A stretch of DNA of 34,959 nucleotides from DASPGX01 sp035620375 (GCA_035620375.1 DASPGX010000011.1:1-34959); one strand, 5' to 3'. Positions 13,929 to 23,282 are shown, numbered from the stretch's first letter. Numbers and translations: made by a program. The notes: a model not told the origin generated them from the letters alone.

Positions 13929-14706
13929 ATTCTCTGATGTAGTTCGCGTTACTGAAGACGTTCGTGCTGCCGAACGCACGCGCACGGACAGGCCGCGGAG
14001 CCACCGCGAACGGCCAGTCCACCGTGAATGCGCGGACTCCGGCGGCGGGCAGCGTGCGTACGACGGTCGCGCCGATGCCGACCGTGTTTCCGGAAGCGTC
14101 CAGGAGCATAACGCTTACATCCACCTCGTCAAAGTTGAAAGTGGAGCCGTTTCTGATGACCGCAGAGTACCGGACCGACTCCGATGCGACGGTGAACTGT
14201 TCCTGGACGAACGAGAACGTCACTCCGGGGAACTCACGGTCCGCCTGCAGCCATGCGACGCCGTCCGGTTCGTAGATGAAACTGACGTCCACGTCCGCCG
14301 CGTTGACGCCCGGGAAGGAGTTGACCAGGTAGCGCGTTTCCAGAGGATTCCCGTACGTGAATCCGCGCCGCGAAGACACCCGCTCGCCCGCATCGTCCGT
14401 CAGTACCAGCTCGTAGTCTATGCGCGACGCGCCGTAAATCGCGTTCGGATTTTCAATCGCGACAAGCACGTCGGTCGTGCCGTCCGCGGAATACACCTCC
14501 GGTTCGGCGACCTCCAGCGGCCGCAGTGCGGACGCGCAGAGAACGCCGCATACCGTGCCGCAATCCACGCCGTCCTCGCCCTGGTTCCGGATGCCGTCGC
14601 TGCAGGACGCGTCCGGCGTGAACAGGTCGTACGCCCCGTAGCCGATGCCCCCGATGAGCGCAAGGTAGATGAACCCGATGACGAGCTGCTTCGTGAGCCT
14701 TCCCAT
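13897..14706 (-). CDS. Membrane-anchored protein with Cys-rich DGI-NQ-E-GVDCG motif
   Basis: An N-terminal hydrophobic span (LVIGFIYLALIGGIGYGAY, residues about 7-27) would anchor it, leaving a large extracytoplasmic part. Just after the span is a Cys-rich module, CSDGIRNQGEDGVDCGTVC followed by GVLC. This 'C-DGI-NQ-E-GVDCG-C-C' pattern is familiar from secreted proteins of CPR and other bacteria and probably forms disulfides. The rest is beta-rich with repeated Val/Thr strands, like a cohesin- or Ig-type fold. I chose the ATG at 14706 (269 aa) because a TATACT -10 lies 7 bases upstream. Function unknown, probably cell-surface. Confidence 0.8.
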   Translation of the reverse strand: MGRLTKQLVIGFIYLALIGGIGYGAYDLFTPDASCSDGIRNQGEDGVDCGTVCGVLCASALRPLEVAEPEVYSADGTTDVLVAIENPNAIYGASRIDYELVLTDDAGERVSSRRGFTYGNPLETRYLVNSFPGVNAADVDVSFIYEPDGVAWLQADREFPGVTFSFVQEQFTVASESVRYSAVIRNGSTFNFDEVDVSVMLLDASGNTVGIGATVVRTLPAAGVRAFTVDWPFAVAPRPVRARAFGSTNVFSNANYIREYGAQERFQGF

Positions 14707-14713
14707 GTATAAA

Positions 14714-14719
14714 AGTATA
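14714..14719 (-). promoter_or_regulatory. Possible -10 box of a leaderless transcript
   Basis: TATACT on the minus strand seven bases before the ATG at 14706. Transcription would start at or next to the start codon. The -35 region (GTGCGC at 17 bases) is poor, and there is no Shine-Dalgarno, so this rests mainly on the -10. Confidence 0.4.
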
Positions 14720-14821
14720 GCGCATACGACAATCCGGCGCACGGCGCCGGCCCACATCCAAAACTGAAATCCTACGGCCCGCTGGCCTCAGGATAATTTT
14801 TAACGGGGCCAAAAATTAAGA

Positions 14822-14839
14822 GAGGGCCCGGAGGCCCTC
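14822..14839 (-). terminator. Terminator after the zinc-ribbon gene
   Basis: GAGGGCC and GGCCCTC form a 7-bp stem with a 4-base loop, followed on the minus strand by TCTTAATTTTTGG. Confidence 0.85.
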
Positions 14840-14851
14840 CCTGATGTCCTG

Positions 14852-15238
14852 CTACGACCCGTCGTGCAGCCGGATCTTGCGCTCCCGGGCGCTCATCGCG
14901 GTCAGTGCGACGACGGCGTCCGGAATGAAGAGCTGGACGTAGTCGCACCGCGCACAGACCAGCACCACGCTCCCGCCGCGTTCGGCGCCCAGCAGATTAG
15001 GATGGCCGCTGTCCTTTCCGCACGTGAGCGGGTGGACGATGCCGGATTCCTGCCATGCCGCGATGGCTTCCAGCAGCTCTTCGTTCGCCGGCGGAGGATA
15101 CCATCCCCAGCCGCTGCAGGAATTGCAGGACTGCTTTCCGTCCGGCAGCGAGCCGCAGAGCACGTCGGAAACTTCGTGCCCGGCATGAACGTAGCCTTCG
15201 CCCTTGCAGTGGCTGCACCGGCGCTTGCGCTCCGTCAT
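14852..15238 (-). CDS. Small zinc-binding protein (DnaJ-like CxxC motifs), 128 aa
   Basis: Two CxxCxGxG-like elements (CSHCKGEGYV and CNSCSGWGWY) resemble half of a DnaJ zinc-finger region. A second module has TCGKDSGHPNL then VVLVCARCDYVQLFIPD, a combination I recognise from small uncharacterised bacterial zinc-ribbon proteins. Eight Cys in four pairs plus His could bind two zinc ions. No J-domain is present, so it is not DnaJ itself. An AGAGGAGG Shine-Dalgarno precedes the ATG, and it lies 10 bases after the 125-residue gene, with which it forms a two-gene unit. A nucleic-acid or chaperone role is speculative. Confidence 0.8.
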   Translation of the reverse strand: MTERKRRCSHCKGEGYVHAGHEVSDVLCGSLPDGKQSCNSCSGWGWYPPPANEELLEAIAAWQESGIVHPLTCGKDSGHPNLLGAERGGSVVLVCARCDYVQLFIPDAVVALTAMSARERKIRLHDGS

Positions 15239-15248
15239 GACGCCTCCT

Positions 15249-15626
15249 CTACATGCATTGCTGGAACAGCAGGAAAGCGATTGCCGCCGCCTGCCAGCCC
15301 GTCAGCCCGAAGCCGAGAACCGGCCGGATCAGGTAATTCCACCAAGCCGGCCGGTTGCGCCAGAACGTGCTCCGGCGCCGTGCCGTCATCCAGGATACCG
15401 GACAGGCGACGAACCGTCCCGATGCGGCGTCAAAGAGCAGGTCGAACGGCTCCTGAAGCGGCCGGAACGGAAGACCGGCGAACATCGCCACGGCCTCCAG
15501 GGGCCTGAGCGGATACACCGAAACCCAGGTCCCGGGCTCATCCTGCGCCGCGTCGAACGCGGCATTGCCGAACCAGAAGTCGCGGAGTTCGCGAACCTGG
15601 CCGGGAAGTTCCGAATCGGATTCCAT
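15249..15626 (-). CDS. Hypothetical protein, 125 aa, C-terminal membrane anchor
   Basis: A soluble N-terminal part of about 95 residues rich in aromatic and acidic residues (RELRDFWFGNAAFDAAQDEP, FDLLFDAASGRFVACPVSW) leads to a basic patch (TARRRSTFWRNRPAWW) and a single C-terminal span (PVLGFGLTGWQAAAIAFLLF). The positive patch before the span suggests a tail-anchored cytoplasmic protein. It has its own promoter (TTGACT-N17-CATAAT) and a GGAGGAGA Shine-Dalgarno, directly behind the rRNA terminator. No homologous family recognised. Confidence 0.78.
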   Translation of the reverse strand: MESDSELPGQVRELRDFWFGNAAFDAAQDEPGTWVSVYPLRPLEAVAMFAGLPFRPLQEPFDLLFDAASGRFVACPVSWMTARRRSTFWRNRPAWWNYLIRPVLGFGLTGWQAAAIAFLLFQQCM

Positions 15627-15655
15627 CCGTCTCCTCCGGAGAACTGACGGGATAT

Positions 15656-15684
15656 ATTATGACCTATTTAAGATAATAAGTCAA
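15656..15684 (-). promoter_or_regulatory. Promoter of the 125-residue gene, overlapping the rRNA terminator
   Basis: TTGACT (15679-15684), 17-base spacer, CATAAT (15656-15661) on the minus strand. The TTGA of the -35 is the last part of the terminator's 3' arm and T-tract (TTCTTTTGACT). Confidence 0.75.
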
Positions 15685-15709
15685 AAGAACCCCGGAGGGT
15701 TCTTTTGAC
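15680..15709 (-). terminator. rRNA operon terminator
   Basis: TCAAAAGAACCC and GGGTTCTTTTGA form a perfect 12-bp stem with a CGGA-type loop, extended by one more G-C pair. It lies about 14 bases beyond the 5S 3' end and ends in a T-rich arm. Confidence 0.92.
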
Positions 15710-15722
15710 AGGTTCGCCGCGC

Positions 15723-15838
15723 AGTAGGGGGACTACCTACTTTCGCACGCTTCTTGCGTACTATCATGGGCCTTGGAAGATTTCACTTCTGAGTTCGGAA
15801 TGGGATCAGGTGGAGCACTTCCGGTAAAGTCCCCTTAC
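15723..15838 (-). rRNA. rrf: 5S ribosomal RNA
   Basis: About 116 bases. The conserved core CCACCTGATCCCATTCCGAA followed by CTCAGAAGTGAAA is present on the minus strand, and the ends pair through GGGGACT and AGTCCCC to form helix I. It lies about 70 bases downstream of the 23S and shares its transcript. Ends are approximate. Confidence 0.93.
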
Positions 15839-15907
15839 TTCACGGCCAACCCAGGCGTAGCCTGAACAAGCCCATGTGGGCTTGGTTTTATAAGGGACTC
15901 ATTGCAT

Positions 15908-19027
<3,120 letters not shown>

Positions 19028-19300
19028 TGATGCATGCGGTCCCTTATAAAAGCAAGACCGCATGTTTTAAGGAGATTGCTCTCCTTAAGATGCATTTCTA
19101 CCCTGAACCTGAGCTGTGAAGGGTCGCGCCCTTGGAGGGCGGGGGGTGTCTCCCTCGGGAGAAACACCCCTCGCACCCCAACCTTTTGAAACAGAATCGC
19201 CGCTCTATGCGGCGCCGGTAGCGGTCATCATATGAAGACGCAGCTAACTCAACGTCGCTGTAGATTGCCGTTGTAGGCGATAATACTCATTTGCCCGGGT
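19028..19300 (-). other. rRNA precursor leader
   Basis: Transcribed spacer between the rRNA promoter and the 23S, with no gene. Minus-strand hairpins: CGCCGC-N5-GCGGCG near 19199-19215, a long stem GGGGTGT..TCTCCC/GGGAGA.CACCCC near 19141-19170, and TTAAGGAGA-GCAA-TCTCCTTAA near 19066-19088 with a GNRA loop. No tRNA or 16S sequence is present. A degenerate palindromic repeat lies at 19101-19123. Confidence 0.7.
19101..19123. repeat. Degenerate palindromic repeat in the rRNA leader
   Basis: CCCTGAACCTGAGC then TGTGAAGGG on the plus strand; it matches the CCCTGAGCTTG-CGAAGGG plan of the recA and operon copies only loosely, with extra bases. Confidence 0.35.
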
Positions 19301-19329
19301 AGTGTAGCAGAGGGCTCAAACCGTGTCAA
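19301..19329 (-). promoter_or_regulatory. rRNA operon promoter
   Basis: Perfect TTGACA (19324-19329), 17-base spacer, TACACT (19301-19306), with a TG one base before the -10. This is the closest match to consensus in the window and lies about 270 bases upstream of the 23S 5' end. Confidence 0.9.
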
Positions 19330-19373
19330 TCCCGCATTCCACAGCGAATCAACAGCGAAAAACCAAAGAAAAA

Positions 19374-19405
19374 GGGGCCATTCCGCCGGCGTCTGGAATG
19401 GCCCC
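19374..19405 (-). terminator. Terminator upstream of the rRNA promoter
   Basis: GGGGCCATTCC and GGAATGGCCCC form a perfect 11-bp stem with a 10-base loop, followed on the minus strand by TTTTTCTTTGG. It must end a transcript arriving from higher coordinates, yet no good gene lies between it and the terminator at 19725. Confidence 0.9.
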
Positions 19406-19551
19406 ACGTCTGGGTTGTGCTTGCTCCATTTGCCCCTGGCATCCTTGTACGGACTCGGGCGTAATACGGTACCCCTGTTCGGGTCGGGGTGGGCCGCCCA
19501 TTCGCCTGTAAACCCATGCACGCCGGCCAGGCATCGGATCGGTGGCGGAGC
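19374..19551 (-). ncRNA. Candidate small non-coding transcript of unknown family
   Basis: The stretch has a promoter-like TTCACT-N16-TATAAT in front and a strong terminator behind, defining a transcript of roughly 180 bases. An open frame starts at an ATG overlapping the -10 and runs through the terminator into the rRNA promoter, so it is unlikely to be a gene. ACGCCGGC in the terminator loop is complementary to GCCGGCGT near the transcript's 5' end, suggesting a pseudoknot or alternative fold. No known RNA family recognised. Confidence 0.4.
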
Positions 19552-19557
19552 AGAAGA

Positions 19558-19585
19558 ATTATACATGGCACGGAAAGAAAGTGAA
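19558..19585 (-). promoter_or_regulatory. Promoter-like site for the candidate small RNA
   Basis: TTCACT (19580-19585), 16-base spacer, perfect TATAAT (19558-19563) on the minus strand. Confidence 0.45.
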
Positions 19586-19594
19586 TCCCCCGTC

Positions 19595-19726
19595 GCCGCA
19601 TGCACCCTGAAGCGCCCGCGCTTGCCCGATTTCAAGGCGCGACTGAGAACCGAACCGAGGCATACTGGATGTACGGTGAGGGAGGACCGGAAGGAGCAAC
19701 GCAGAAATCGGGCAAGCCCCTGCGGC
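19595..19726 (+). ncRNA. Candidate structured RNA, weakly SRP-RNA-like
   Basis: Nested complementary arms define the element: GCCGCA (19595-19600) with TGCGGC (19721-19726), and a perfect 13-bp pair CTTGCCCGATTTC (19621-19633) with GAAATCGGGCAAG (19704-19716). Inside is AGGACCGGAAGGAGCAAC, which resembles the SRP RNA apical domain (AGG-CC-GGAA-GG-AGCA). Against this, the element is asymmetric (57 bases before the GGAA loop, 11 after) and lacks one base of the usual 3' side. A hairpin terminator follows at 19725. It would be the only plus-strand transcript in the window. A 57-codon frame through it looks non-coding. Confidence 0.4.
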
Positions 19727-19771
19727 AGAAAACGGTAACGCCCCCACGTCTGCGGGGGCGCCGTTTTCTGC
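19725..19771. terminator. Bidirectional terminator hairpin
   Basis: GCAGAAAACGG and CCGTTTTCTGC bracket an inner CGCCCCC/GGGGGCG stem. The A/T part of the outer stem gives a T-tract on either strand, so it can end both the 54-residue gene (minus) and the candidate RNA (plus). Confidence 0.75.
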
Positions 19772-19796
19772 GCGGGTGCTTCAAAACGAAGGAGGC

Positions 19797-19961
19797 CTAC
19801 TCGGCCTCCGTAAGCTCCTTGCGGAACTTCGCTTTCTGCTGCGACCGCGTATGCGCGCGCTTGAGGCGGCGGTCCAGGAACACCTGGCCGGCCTTGAGCT
19901 TCATCCGGTTGCGCGGCTTCAGCGGCTTGAGCTTCACCGTCAGCTTCTTCTTGTTCTTCAT
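19797..19961 (-). CDS. Small basic protein, 54 aa
   Basis: MKNKKKLTVKLKPLKPRNRM opens a Lys/Arg-rich chain continuing with LKAGQVFLDRRLKRAHTRSQ and ending acidic (KELTEAE). The charge and length suggest an RNA-binding or ribosome-associated peptide, but I cannot assign it to a ribosomal protein family. I chose the ATG at 19961 rather than one ten codons upstream: a GGAGG Shine-Dalgarno precedes it and the TATAAT box at 19980-19985 would put the upstream ATG outside the transcript. Good signals and a terminator argue for a real, well-expressed gene. Confidence 0.8.
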   Translation of the reverse strand: MKNKKKLTVKLKPLKPRNRMKLKAGQVFLDRRLKRAHTRSQQKAKFRKELTEAE

Positions 19962-19979
19962 AAGACCTCCAATGCCTAT

Positions 19980-20008
19980 ATTATAGCACAAAACTACCTT
20001 TGTGTCAG
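19980..20008 (-). promoter_or_regulatory. Strong promoter of the small basic protein gene
   Basis: CTGACA (20003-20008), 17-base spacer, perfect TATAAT (19980-19985) on the minus strand. The -35 overlaps the last codons of map. Confidence 0.85.
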
Positions 20009-20767
20009 CACCTCCGGACCGAGTTCGGTGATGGCAACCGTGTGTTCAAAATGGGCCGAGAGCGAGCCGTCGGCCATCTCGTACGTGAAGCCGTCAGCGC
20101 CGTCCTTGATACGGTGCCCGCCGTCGGAGACGATGGGCTCCAACGCGAGCACCATCCCCTCCTGCAGGTGCACGCCGGTACCGGCCTTGCCGACGTTCGG
20201 TACGAACGGCTCATCGTGCAGAATATGGCCGATGCCGTGCCCGCCCAGCTCGCGGACCACGGTGAACCCGGCCGCCTCAACGGTCTTCTGAATGGCCGAG
20301 GACACGTCGCCGAGCTTGTTCCCCGGCCGGCACTGTTTGATGCCCGCTTCAAGCGCATCCAGGCTCGCCTGCATCAGGGCGCGCTTTTTTGCGTTGCCTC
20401 CGGTCAGGCGGCTCAACAGCTTGGGGGTACGCGTCACCAGTACCGTGAGCGCGGAATCCGTATGAAAACCCTTGTGTACGATGCCGAAGTCCAGCGTAAG
20501 CAAATCCCCCTCCTGAAGTTTATAGTCCGAACCGGGCGTATGGACGGCCTGCGCGTTCACGGACAGACAGATGACGTCGGGATATCCGTTGTAATGCAAA
20601 AAGGACGGCTGAACCCCCGCTTTCTTGATGAGCTTCCGTGCACGCTCGCTGATATCCGCGGTGCGGACGCCCGGCTTCGCCATGGCCGAAAGCTCGCCGA
20701 GCATCGCGGCGAGCATCTTGCCCCCTTCGCGCATGTATTCAATTTCCTGCGGTGTTTTCAGCCTCAT
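19994..20767 (-). CDS. map: Methionine aminopeptidase type I
   Basis: Cytosolic metalloprotease that removes initiator Met from nascent proteins. The five metal ligands are in place: D93 (TLDFG), D104 (HTDSA), H177 (GGHGIG), E210 (ALEP) and E241 (HFEHT), with the substrate-contacting H76. The loop after H76 reads VHTPGSD instead of the usual VHGIP. At 257 aa it is a standard short type I enzyme without an N-terminal zinc extension. Its ATG overlaps the adk stop by 4 bases, so the two are translationally coupled. The adk-map order matches the end of the classical spc operon. Confidence 0.96.
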   Translation of the reverse strand: MRLKTPQEIEYMREGGKMLAAMLGELSAMAKPGVRTADISERARKLIKKAGVQPSFLHYNGYPDVICLSVNAQAVHTPGSDYKLQEGDLLTLDFGIVHKGFHTDSALTVLVTRTPKLLSRLTGGNAKKRALMQASLDALEAGIKQCRPGNKLGDVSSAIQKTVEAAGFTVVRELGGHGIGHILHDEPFVPNVGKAGTGVHLQEGMVLALEPIVSDGGHRIKDGADGFTYEMADGSLSAHFEHTVAITELGPEVLTQR

Positions 20768-21456
20768 GGTTCAACAATCATCGCTCCCCGCGATTCCAGA
20801 ACTTCGGTGATGCGCTGGTGCACGCCCTGGATGGACGCGTCTCCGTTGATGTCCCAGACGCGGTAGCCGCGGCCGTCCAGATAGCCCATCACGGGCGCCG
20901 TCTGCTCCAGATAAACATTAAACCGCACCTCCACCGTCTTGGGGTCGTCTATTGACCGCGTAATGAGCGGTGAGCCGTCCTTGGGACACGTCTTGAGTTT
21001 CTCCGTGCCGGGCAGATACGGAATCGGATGCCTACTCGCCTTACAGATGCGCCGCATGCTGTTGCGCTTGATACTCACATCGCGCGGAATAACGAGCCTG
21101 ACGATGGTCACGGCGCGTGAGCCGTAATGTTCCTCCATCAGCGGCAGGAACGCTTTTGCCTCCTCAAGGGTCCGCGGAGAGCCGGAGAACACGATACTGT
21201 ACCCCTCGGTCGACAGTTGCGCGACCTTTTCGCCCAGCCACTTGCGGACCAGCCCGGGGTCCACGAGCCGTCCGGCGGTGAAGTCCGCGCGGGCGCGCTC
21301 TATTTCCTCCTCGCCCGCCCTGCGGCGGAACACCTCCTCGATAAGCTTGCTCGTCTCAAGATGGACCAGGCCGTATTCCTCGGCCAAGAGTTCCGCCTGC
21401 GTGCCCTTTCCGGCGCCGGGCGGCCCGATAATGACGACAACGCGCCTTCCCTCCAT
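20764..21456 (-). CDS. adk: Adenylate kinase-like nucleotide kinase, divergent
   Basis: P-loop GPPGAGKGT at residues 11-19, the SPRT element, a LID segment (RRICKASRHPIPYLPG, then TCPKDGSPLITRS) and EQTAPVMGYL support the adenylate kinase family, which converts AMP and ATP to ADP. It is divergent: the usual STGD-LR AMP-site stretch reads ETSKLIE, losing the Asp and Arg; GFPRT is GSPRT and the following Gln is Glu. The LID has only two Cys, so no full zinc site. AMP may not be the preferred substrate. A weak TTCGCT-N17-TAAACT (21463-21491) would make the transcript nearly leaderless. Downstream map is coupled. Confidence 0.88.
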   Translation of the reverse strand: MEGRRVVVIIGPPGAGKGTQAELLAEEYGLVHLETSKLIEEVFRRRAGEEEIERARADFTAGRLVDPGLVRKWLGEKVAQLSTEGYSIVFSGSPRTLEEAKAFLPLMEEHYGSRAVTIVRLVIPRDVSIKRNSMRRICKASRHPIPYLPGTEKLKTCPKDGSPLITRSIDDPKTVEVRFNVYLEQTAPVMGYLDGRGYRVWDINGDASIQGVHQRITEVLESRGAMIVEP

Positions 21457-21495
21457 GCCCGCAGTTTATCATTGTGCCGCACCGAAGCGAAGCGA

Positions 21496-21519
21496 AAGGG
21501 GCCTGCCTTCAGGCCCCTT
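21496..21519 (-). terminator. Terminator ending the orphan-gene island
   Basis: AAGGGGCCTG and CAGGCCCCTT form a 10-bp stem with a 4-base loop, overlapping the stop codon of the 132-residue gene. The T-tract after it is poor (TCGCTTCGCTTCGG). Confidence 0.75.
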
Positions 21520-21916
21520 AATTCCCCGCTTTCCCGTCTCCTGTGAGCCTTTCGCTCAGCTCGTTCAGCCATCTGCGGTAGTAATCGTCCTCTTCAACGG
21601 CGAGGTACCGCGTCAGGATGTCCGCCATCCAGATGCGGCAGGCGGTCATGTCCGGACCGTCAAAGATGCCGCCGCGCTGGAGCTCGCGCTCCCGGTCCTG
21701 CGCCTGCCGGAGCTCGTCAAAGAGCGCCATCACCGCTTCATGCCGGCGTTTCCACTCGGCATGCTCGCGCTCGCGCTCGGCATTCTCCTCGGCGCGCTCC
21801 GCGTTTCTAAGCTGTATCTCACGCTTGATGCGGAAGTAGAGATACACGAGGAACGCGTCCAGAATCAGGTGCACCACGCCGATGACGGCGAAGACGACGA
21901 GCAGAAAGGTCAGCAT
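21518..21916 (-). CDS. Membrane-anchored coiled-coil protein, 132 aa
   Basis: One N-terminal span (LTFLLVVFAVIGVVHLILDA, about residues 2-27) is followed by a highly charged helix from about 29 to 80 with Glu/Arg heptads (RNAERAEENAEREREHAEWK, RQAQDRERELQR), almost certainly coiled coil, then a short C-terminal domain (MADILTRYLAVEEDDYYRRW). The topology suggests a bitopic protein with a cytoplasmic coiled coil, perhaps oligomeric. It is the last gene of a three-gene unit, four bases after the 69-residue gene. No family recognised. Confidence 0.78.
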   Translation of the reverse strand: MLTFLLVVFAVIGVVHLILDAFLVYLYFRIKREIQLRNAERAEENAEREREHAEWKRRHEAVMALFDELRQAQDRERELQRGGIFDGPDMTACRIWMADILTRYLAVEEDDYYRRWLNELSERLTGDGKAGN

Positions 21917-21920
21917 CCGC

Positions 21921-22130
21921 TCACCGCTCCCGGTTCCACCGGCTGTCCATGCGGTCGCGGAACGCCCGTTCCTCGTGGTAGCGGCGCTCCAGCGCGCGGG
22001 GATTGAAGACGAACTCCTCCACGAGCGCTACGCGGCAGTCCGCGGGAACCGTGCCCCACAGCTCGCGGAACATCCGCACCTGCCCGCGCAGGCCCGCAAC
22101 CGCCTTCCGGATCTTTTCCGGCGCTCTCAC
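21921..22130 (-). CDS. Hypothetical protein, 69 aa, Arg-rich
   Basis: A short basic, helical protein: MRAPEKIRKAVAGLRGQVRM, then FRELWGTVPADCRVALVEEF and a charged tail ERRYHEERAFRDRMDSRWN. No domain recognised. The start is GTG at 22130 and overlaps the stop of the 99-residue gene by 4 bases (GTGA); a GGAG lies almost adjacent, so translation probably depends on coupling. It is the middle gene of a three-gene unit. Position and coupling are the main arguments that it is real. Confidence 0.65.
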   Translation of the reverse strand: MRAPEKIRKAVAGLRGQVRMFRELWGTVPADCRVALVEEFVFNPRALERRYHEERAFRDRMDSRWNRER

Positions 22131-22426
22131 AGCTCCAGGTCCTTTATCTTCATGTTCACGACCAGGGCGACCGGGTTCTCAAACAGAACCTTCAGGATAT
22201 CGCTCGTACGGCCGTCGTAGAACGGCCGGTGGATTTGCACCAGAACGCCGACGGAGCCCCGGGGGGCGCCGAAACGCCCGTTTGCGGTGAGCCGCTGACC
22301 GAGCCTGAACGACCGGCCCATGGCGTCCGTGGCTTGCGTGATGACGCCCTCGTCACCGATACGCAAGGTCCAGCCCGCGACTTCTTCGGTCCCGCCGAGC
22401 ATGTCGTCAATCTCAATGTCGGTCAT
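22127..22426 (-). CDS. Hypothetical protein, 99 aa
   Basis: Beta-rich soluble protein: an acidic start (MTDIEIDDMLGG), then WTLRIGDEGVITQATD, RLTANGRFGAPRGSVGVLVQ and FENPVALVVNMKIKDLEL. The Gly-turn pattern suggests a small beta-barrel, but no family can be named. I chose the ATG at 22426, which follows a GGGAGG Shine-Dalgarno and lies about 22 bases after a TATTAT -10; the longer frame starting at 22471 would begin upstream of the -10. It is the first gene of a three-gene unit ending at 21496. Confidence 0.78.
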   Translation of the reverse strand: MTDIEIDDMLGGTEEVAGWTLRIGDEGVITQATDAMGRSFRLGQRLTANGRFGAPRGSVGVLVQIHRPFYDGRTSDILKVLFENPVALVVNMKIKDLEL

Positions 22427-22447
22427 CAAAGACCTCCCGAAAAACAA

Positions 22448-22475
22448 ATAATACCACAAAAATCCATACAATCAA
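22448..22475 (-). promoter_or_regulatory. Promoter of the 99-residue gene unit
   Basis: TTGATT (22470-22475), 16-base spacer, TATTAT (22448-22453) on the minus strand, then GGGAGG and ATG. The region is markedly more AT-rich than its surroundings. Confidence 0.7.
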
Positions 22476-22507
22476 GATAATCCTTCGCGGCTCCCATCCG
22501 CTCAGGA

Positions 22508-22549
22508 CGAATGGGCGGCCACTTCTGACAGAGGTGGAGCGCCCATTCG
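22508..22549 (-). terminator. Second hairpin after the 91-residue island gene
   Basis: CGAATGGGCG and CGCCCATTCG form a perfect 10-bp outer stem with inner CCAC/GTGG pairing. It follows the terminator at 22556 and has no T-run, so it may be a back-up terminator or another RNA element. Confidence 0.5.
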
Positions 22550-22555
22550 AAAGGA

Positions 22556-22580
22556 AAGACGGGGAGCGTCTCCCCGTCTT
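22556..22580 (-). terminator. Terminator after the 91-residue island gene
   Basis: AAGACGGGGA and TCCCCGTCTT form a 10-bp stem with a 5-base loop, followed on the minus strand by TCCTTTCG. Confidence 0.85.
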
Positions 22581-22585
22581 CTGCT

Positions 22586-22861
22586 TCAGTACAGGTCCGA
22601 CCCCGACAGCGGGTCGTCCAGATGCGGCAATCTCGTGCCGCGGCGCTCGGTAATCACATCGTACTCCCGCGAACCCTCGCGGCGGCCGGTGAGCGTTACC
22701 GTCAGCACCTCCTCGTCCAGGATGCCCGACAGCTCGCGGAGCGAAGCCCCGAGGGCCTCCATCGCACTGTCACGGTTGTTGACCCCGAACTGGATTCTGC
22801 CGTCCAGATAGACCATCGCACTGCCGCCGTCTTTCGTCACCACCCGGTACGTCTTGGGCAT
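22586..22861 (-). CDS. Hypothetical protein, 91 aa
   Basis: Opens with MPKTYRVVTKDGGSAMVYLD, a strand-turn-strand pattern, followed by a helix (SAMEALGASLRELSGILDEE), a strand (VLTVTLTGRREGS) and a charged C-terminus. This beta-beta-alpha-beta order suggests a small alpha/beta domain; no family assigned. I chose the ATG at 22861 with a GGAGGGAG Shine-Dalgarno; the longer frame overlaps the upstream gene and has a biased, unlikely composition. It is the third gene of a unit starting at 23476. Confidence 0.75.
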   Translation of the reverse strand: MPKTYRVVTKDGGSAMVYLDGRIQFGVNNRDSAMEALGASLRELSGILDEEVLTVTLTGRREGSREYDVITERRGTRLPHLDDPLSGSDLY

Positions 22862-22871
22862 GCTCCCTCCG

Positions 22872-23282
22872 TCAGTCGTCATCGTGCACCGAGTCCCCGC
22901 GCGGCGGGAACTCCAGGGGCGACAGTTCCGCCTCTCTTTCCAGTTCGTAGGCGTCCAGCGCCTCGCGGAGACGGGGCATGTTCCCGAGCGCTTCCGGCTC
23001 GCATGGCGCGAACACGACGGCGCGGGCTGCTTCCAGAACATCCGCCAACGCCTTCCGTTCGTCCTGCCCGTCCGCCCGCGGAATCCGCCAGACGGCGATG
23101 AGGTCATCTGGATCGCCCGTGATGTACAGGCCATTCTCCAGCTCCAACAGAAGAAACGGCGGAGGAGGAGCCCCTTCAGGGCTGTTGTGAATCTTCACCA
23201 CGGTGTGACGCCAGCCCTGCACGTCCACGACCCCGTACCCCGGCTTCACGTCGCGGAACAGGATTGCGCGCTGAACGGTCAT
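22872..23282 (-). CDS. Hypothetical protein, 136 aa
   Basis: Begins MTVQRAILFRDVKPGYGVVD, then VQGWRHTVVKIHNSPEGAPP, a FLLLELENGLYITGDPDDLI segment that looks like a beta sandwich or barrel, a helix (ERKALADVLEAARAVVF) and an acidic tail ending HDDD. No catalytic signature seen. The ATG at 23282 overlaps the preceding stop by 4 bases; the upstream in-frame ATG at 23507 would run antiparallel to no known domain and cover the previous gene entirely. Middle gene of a three-gene unit. Confidence 0.75.
   Translation of the reverse strand: MTVQRAILFRDVKPGYGVVDVQGWRHTVVKIHNSPEGAPPPPFLLLELENGLYITGDPDDLIAVWRIPRADGQDERKALADVLEAARAVVFAPCEPEALGNMPRLREALDAYELEREAELSPLEFPPRGDSVHDDD

Noticed and set aside
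19249..19566. Minus-strand frame of about 105 codons upstream of the rRNA promoter
   Set aside because: It begins inside the -10 box, lacks a Shine-Dalgarno, and encodes the terminator stem and part of the rRNA promoter in its C-terminal half.
19566..19739. 57-codon plus-strand frame starting MARKESESPV
   Set aside because: It lacks a Shine-Dalgarno, is almost entirely charged or Pro/Arg with no fold, and runs through the paired arms of the candidate RNA.
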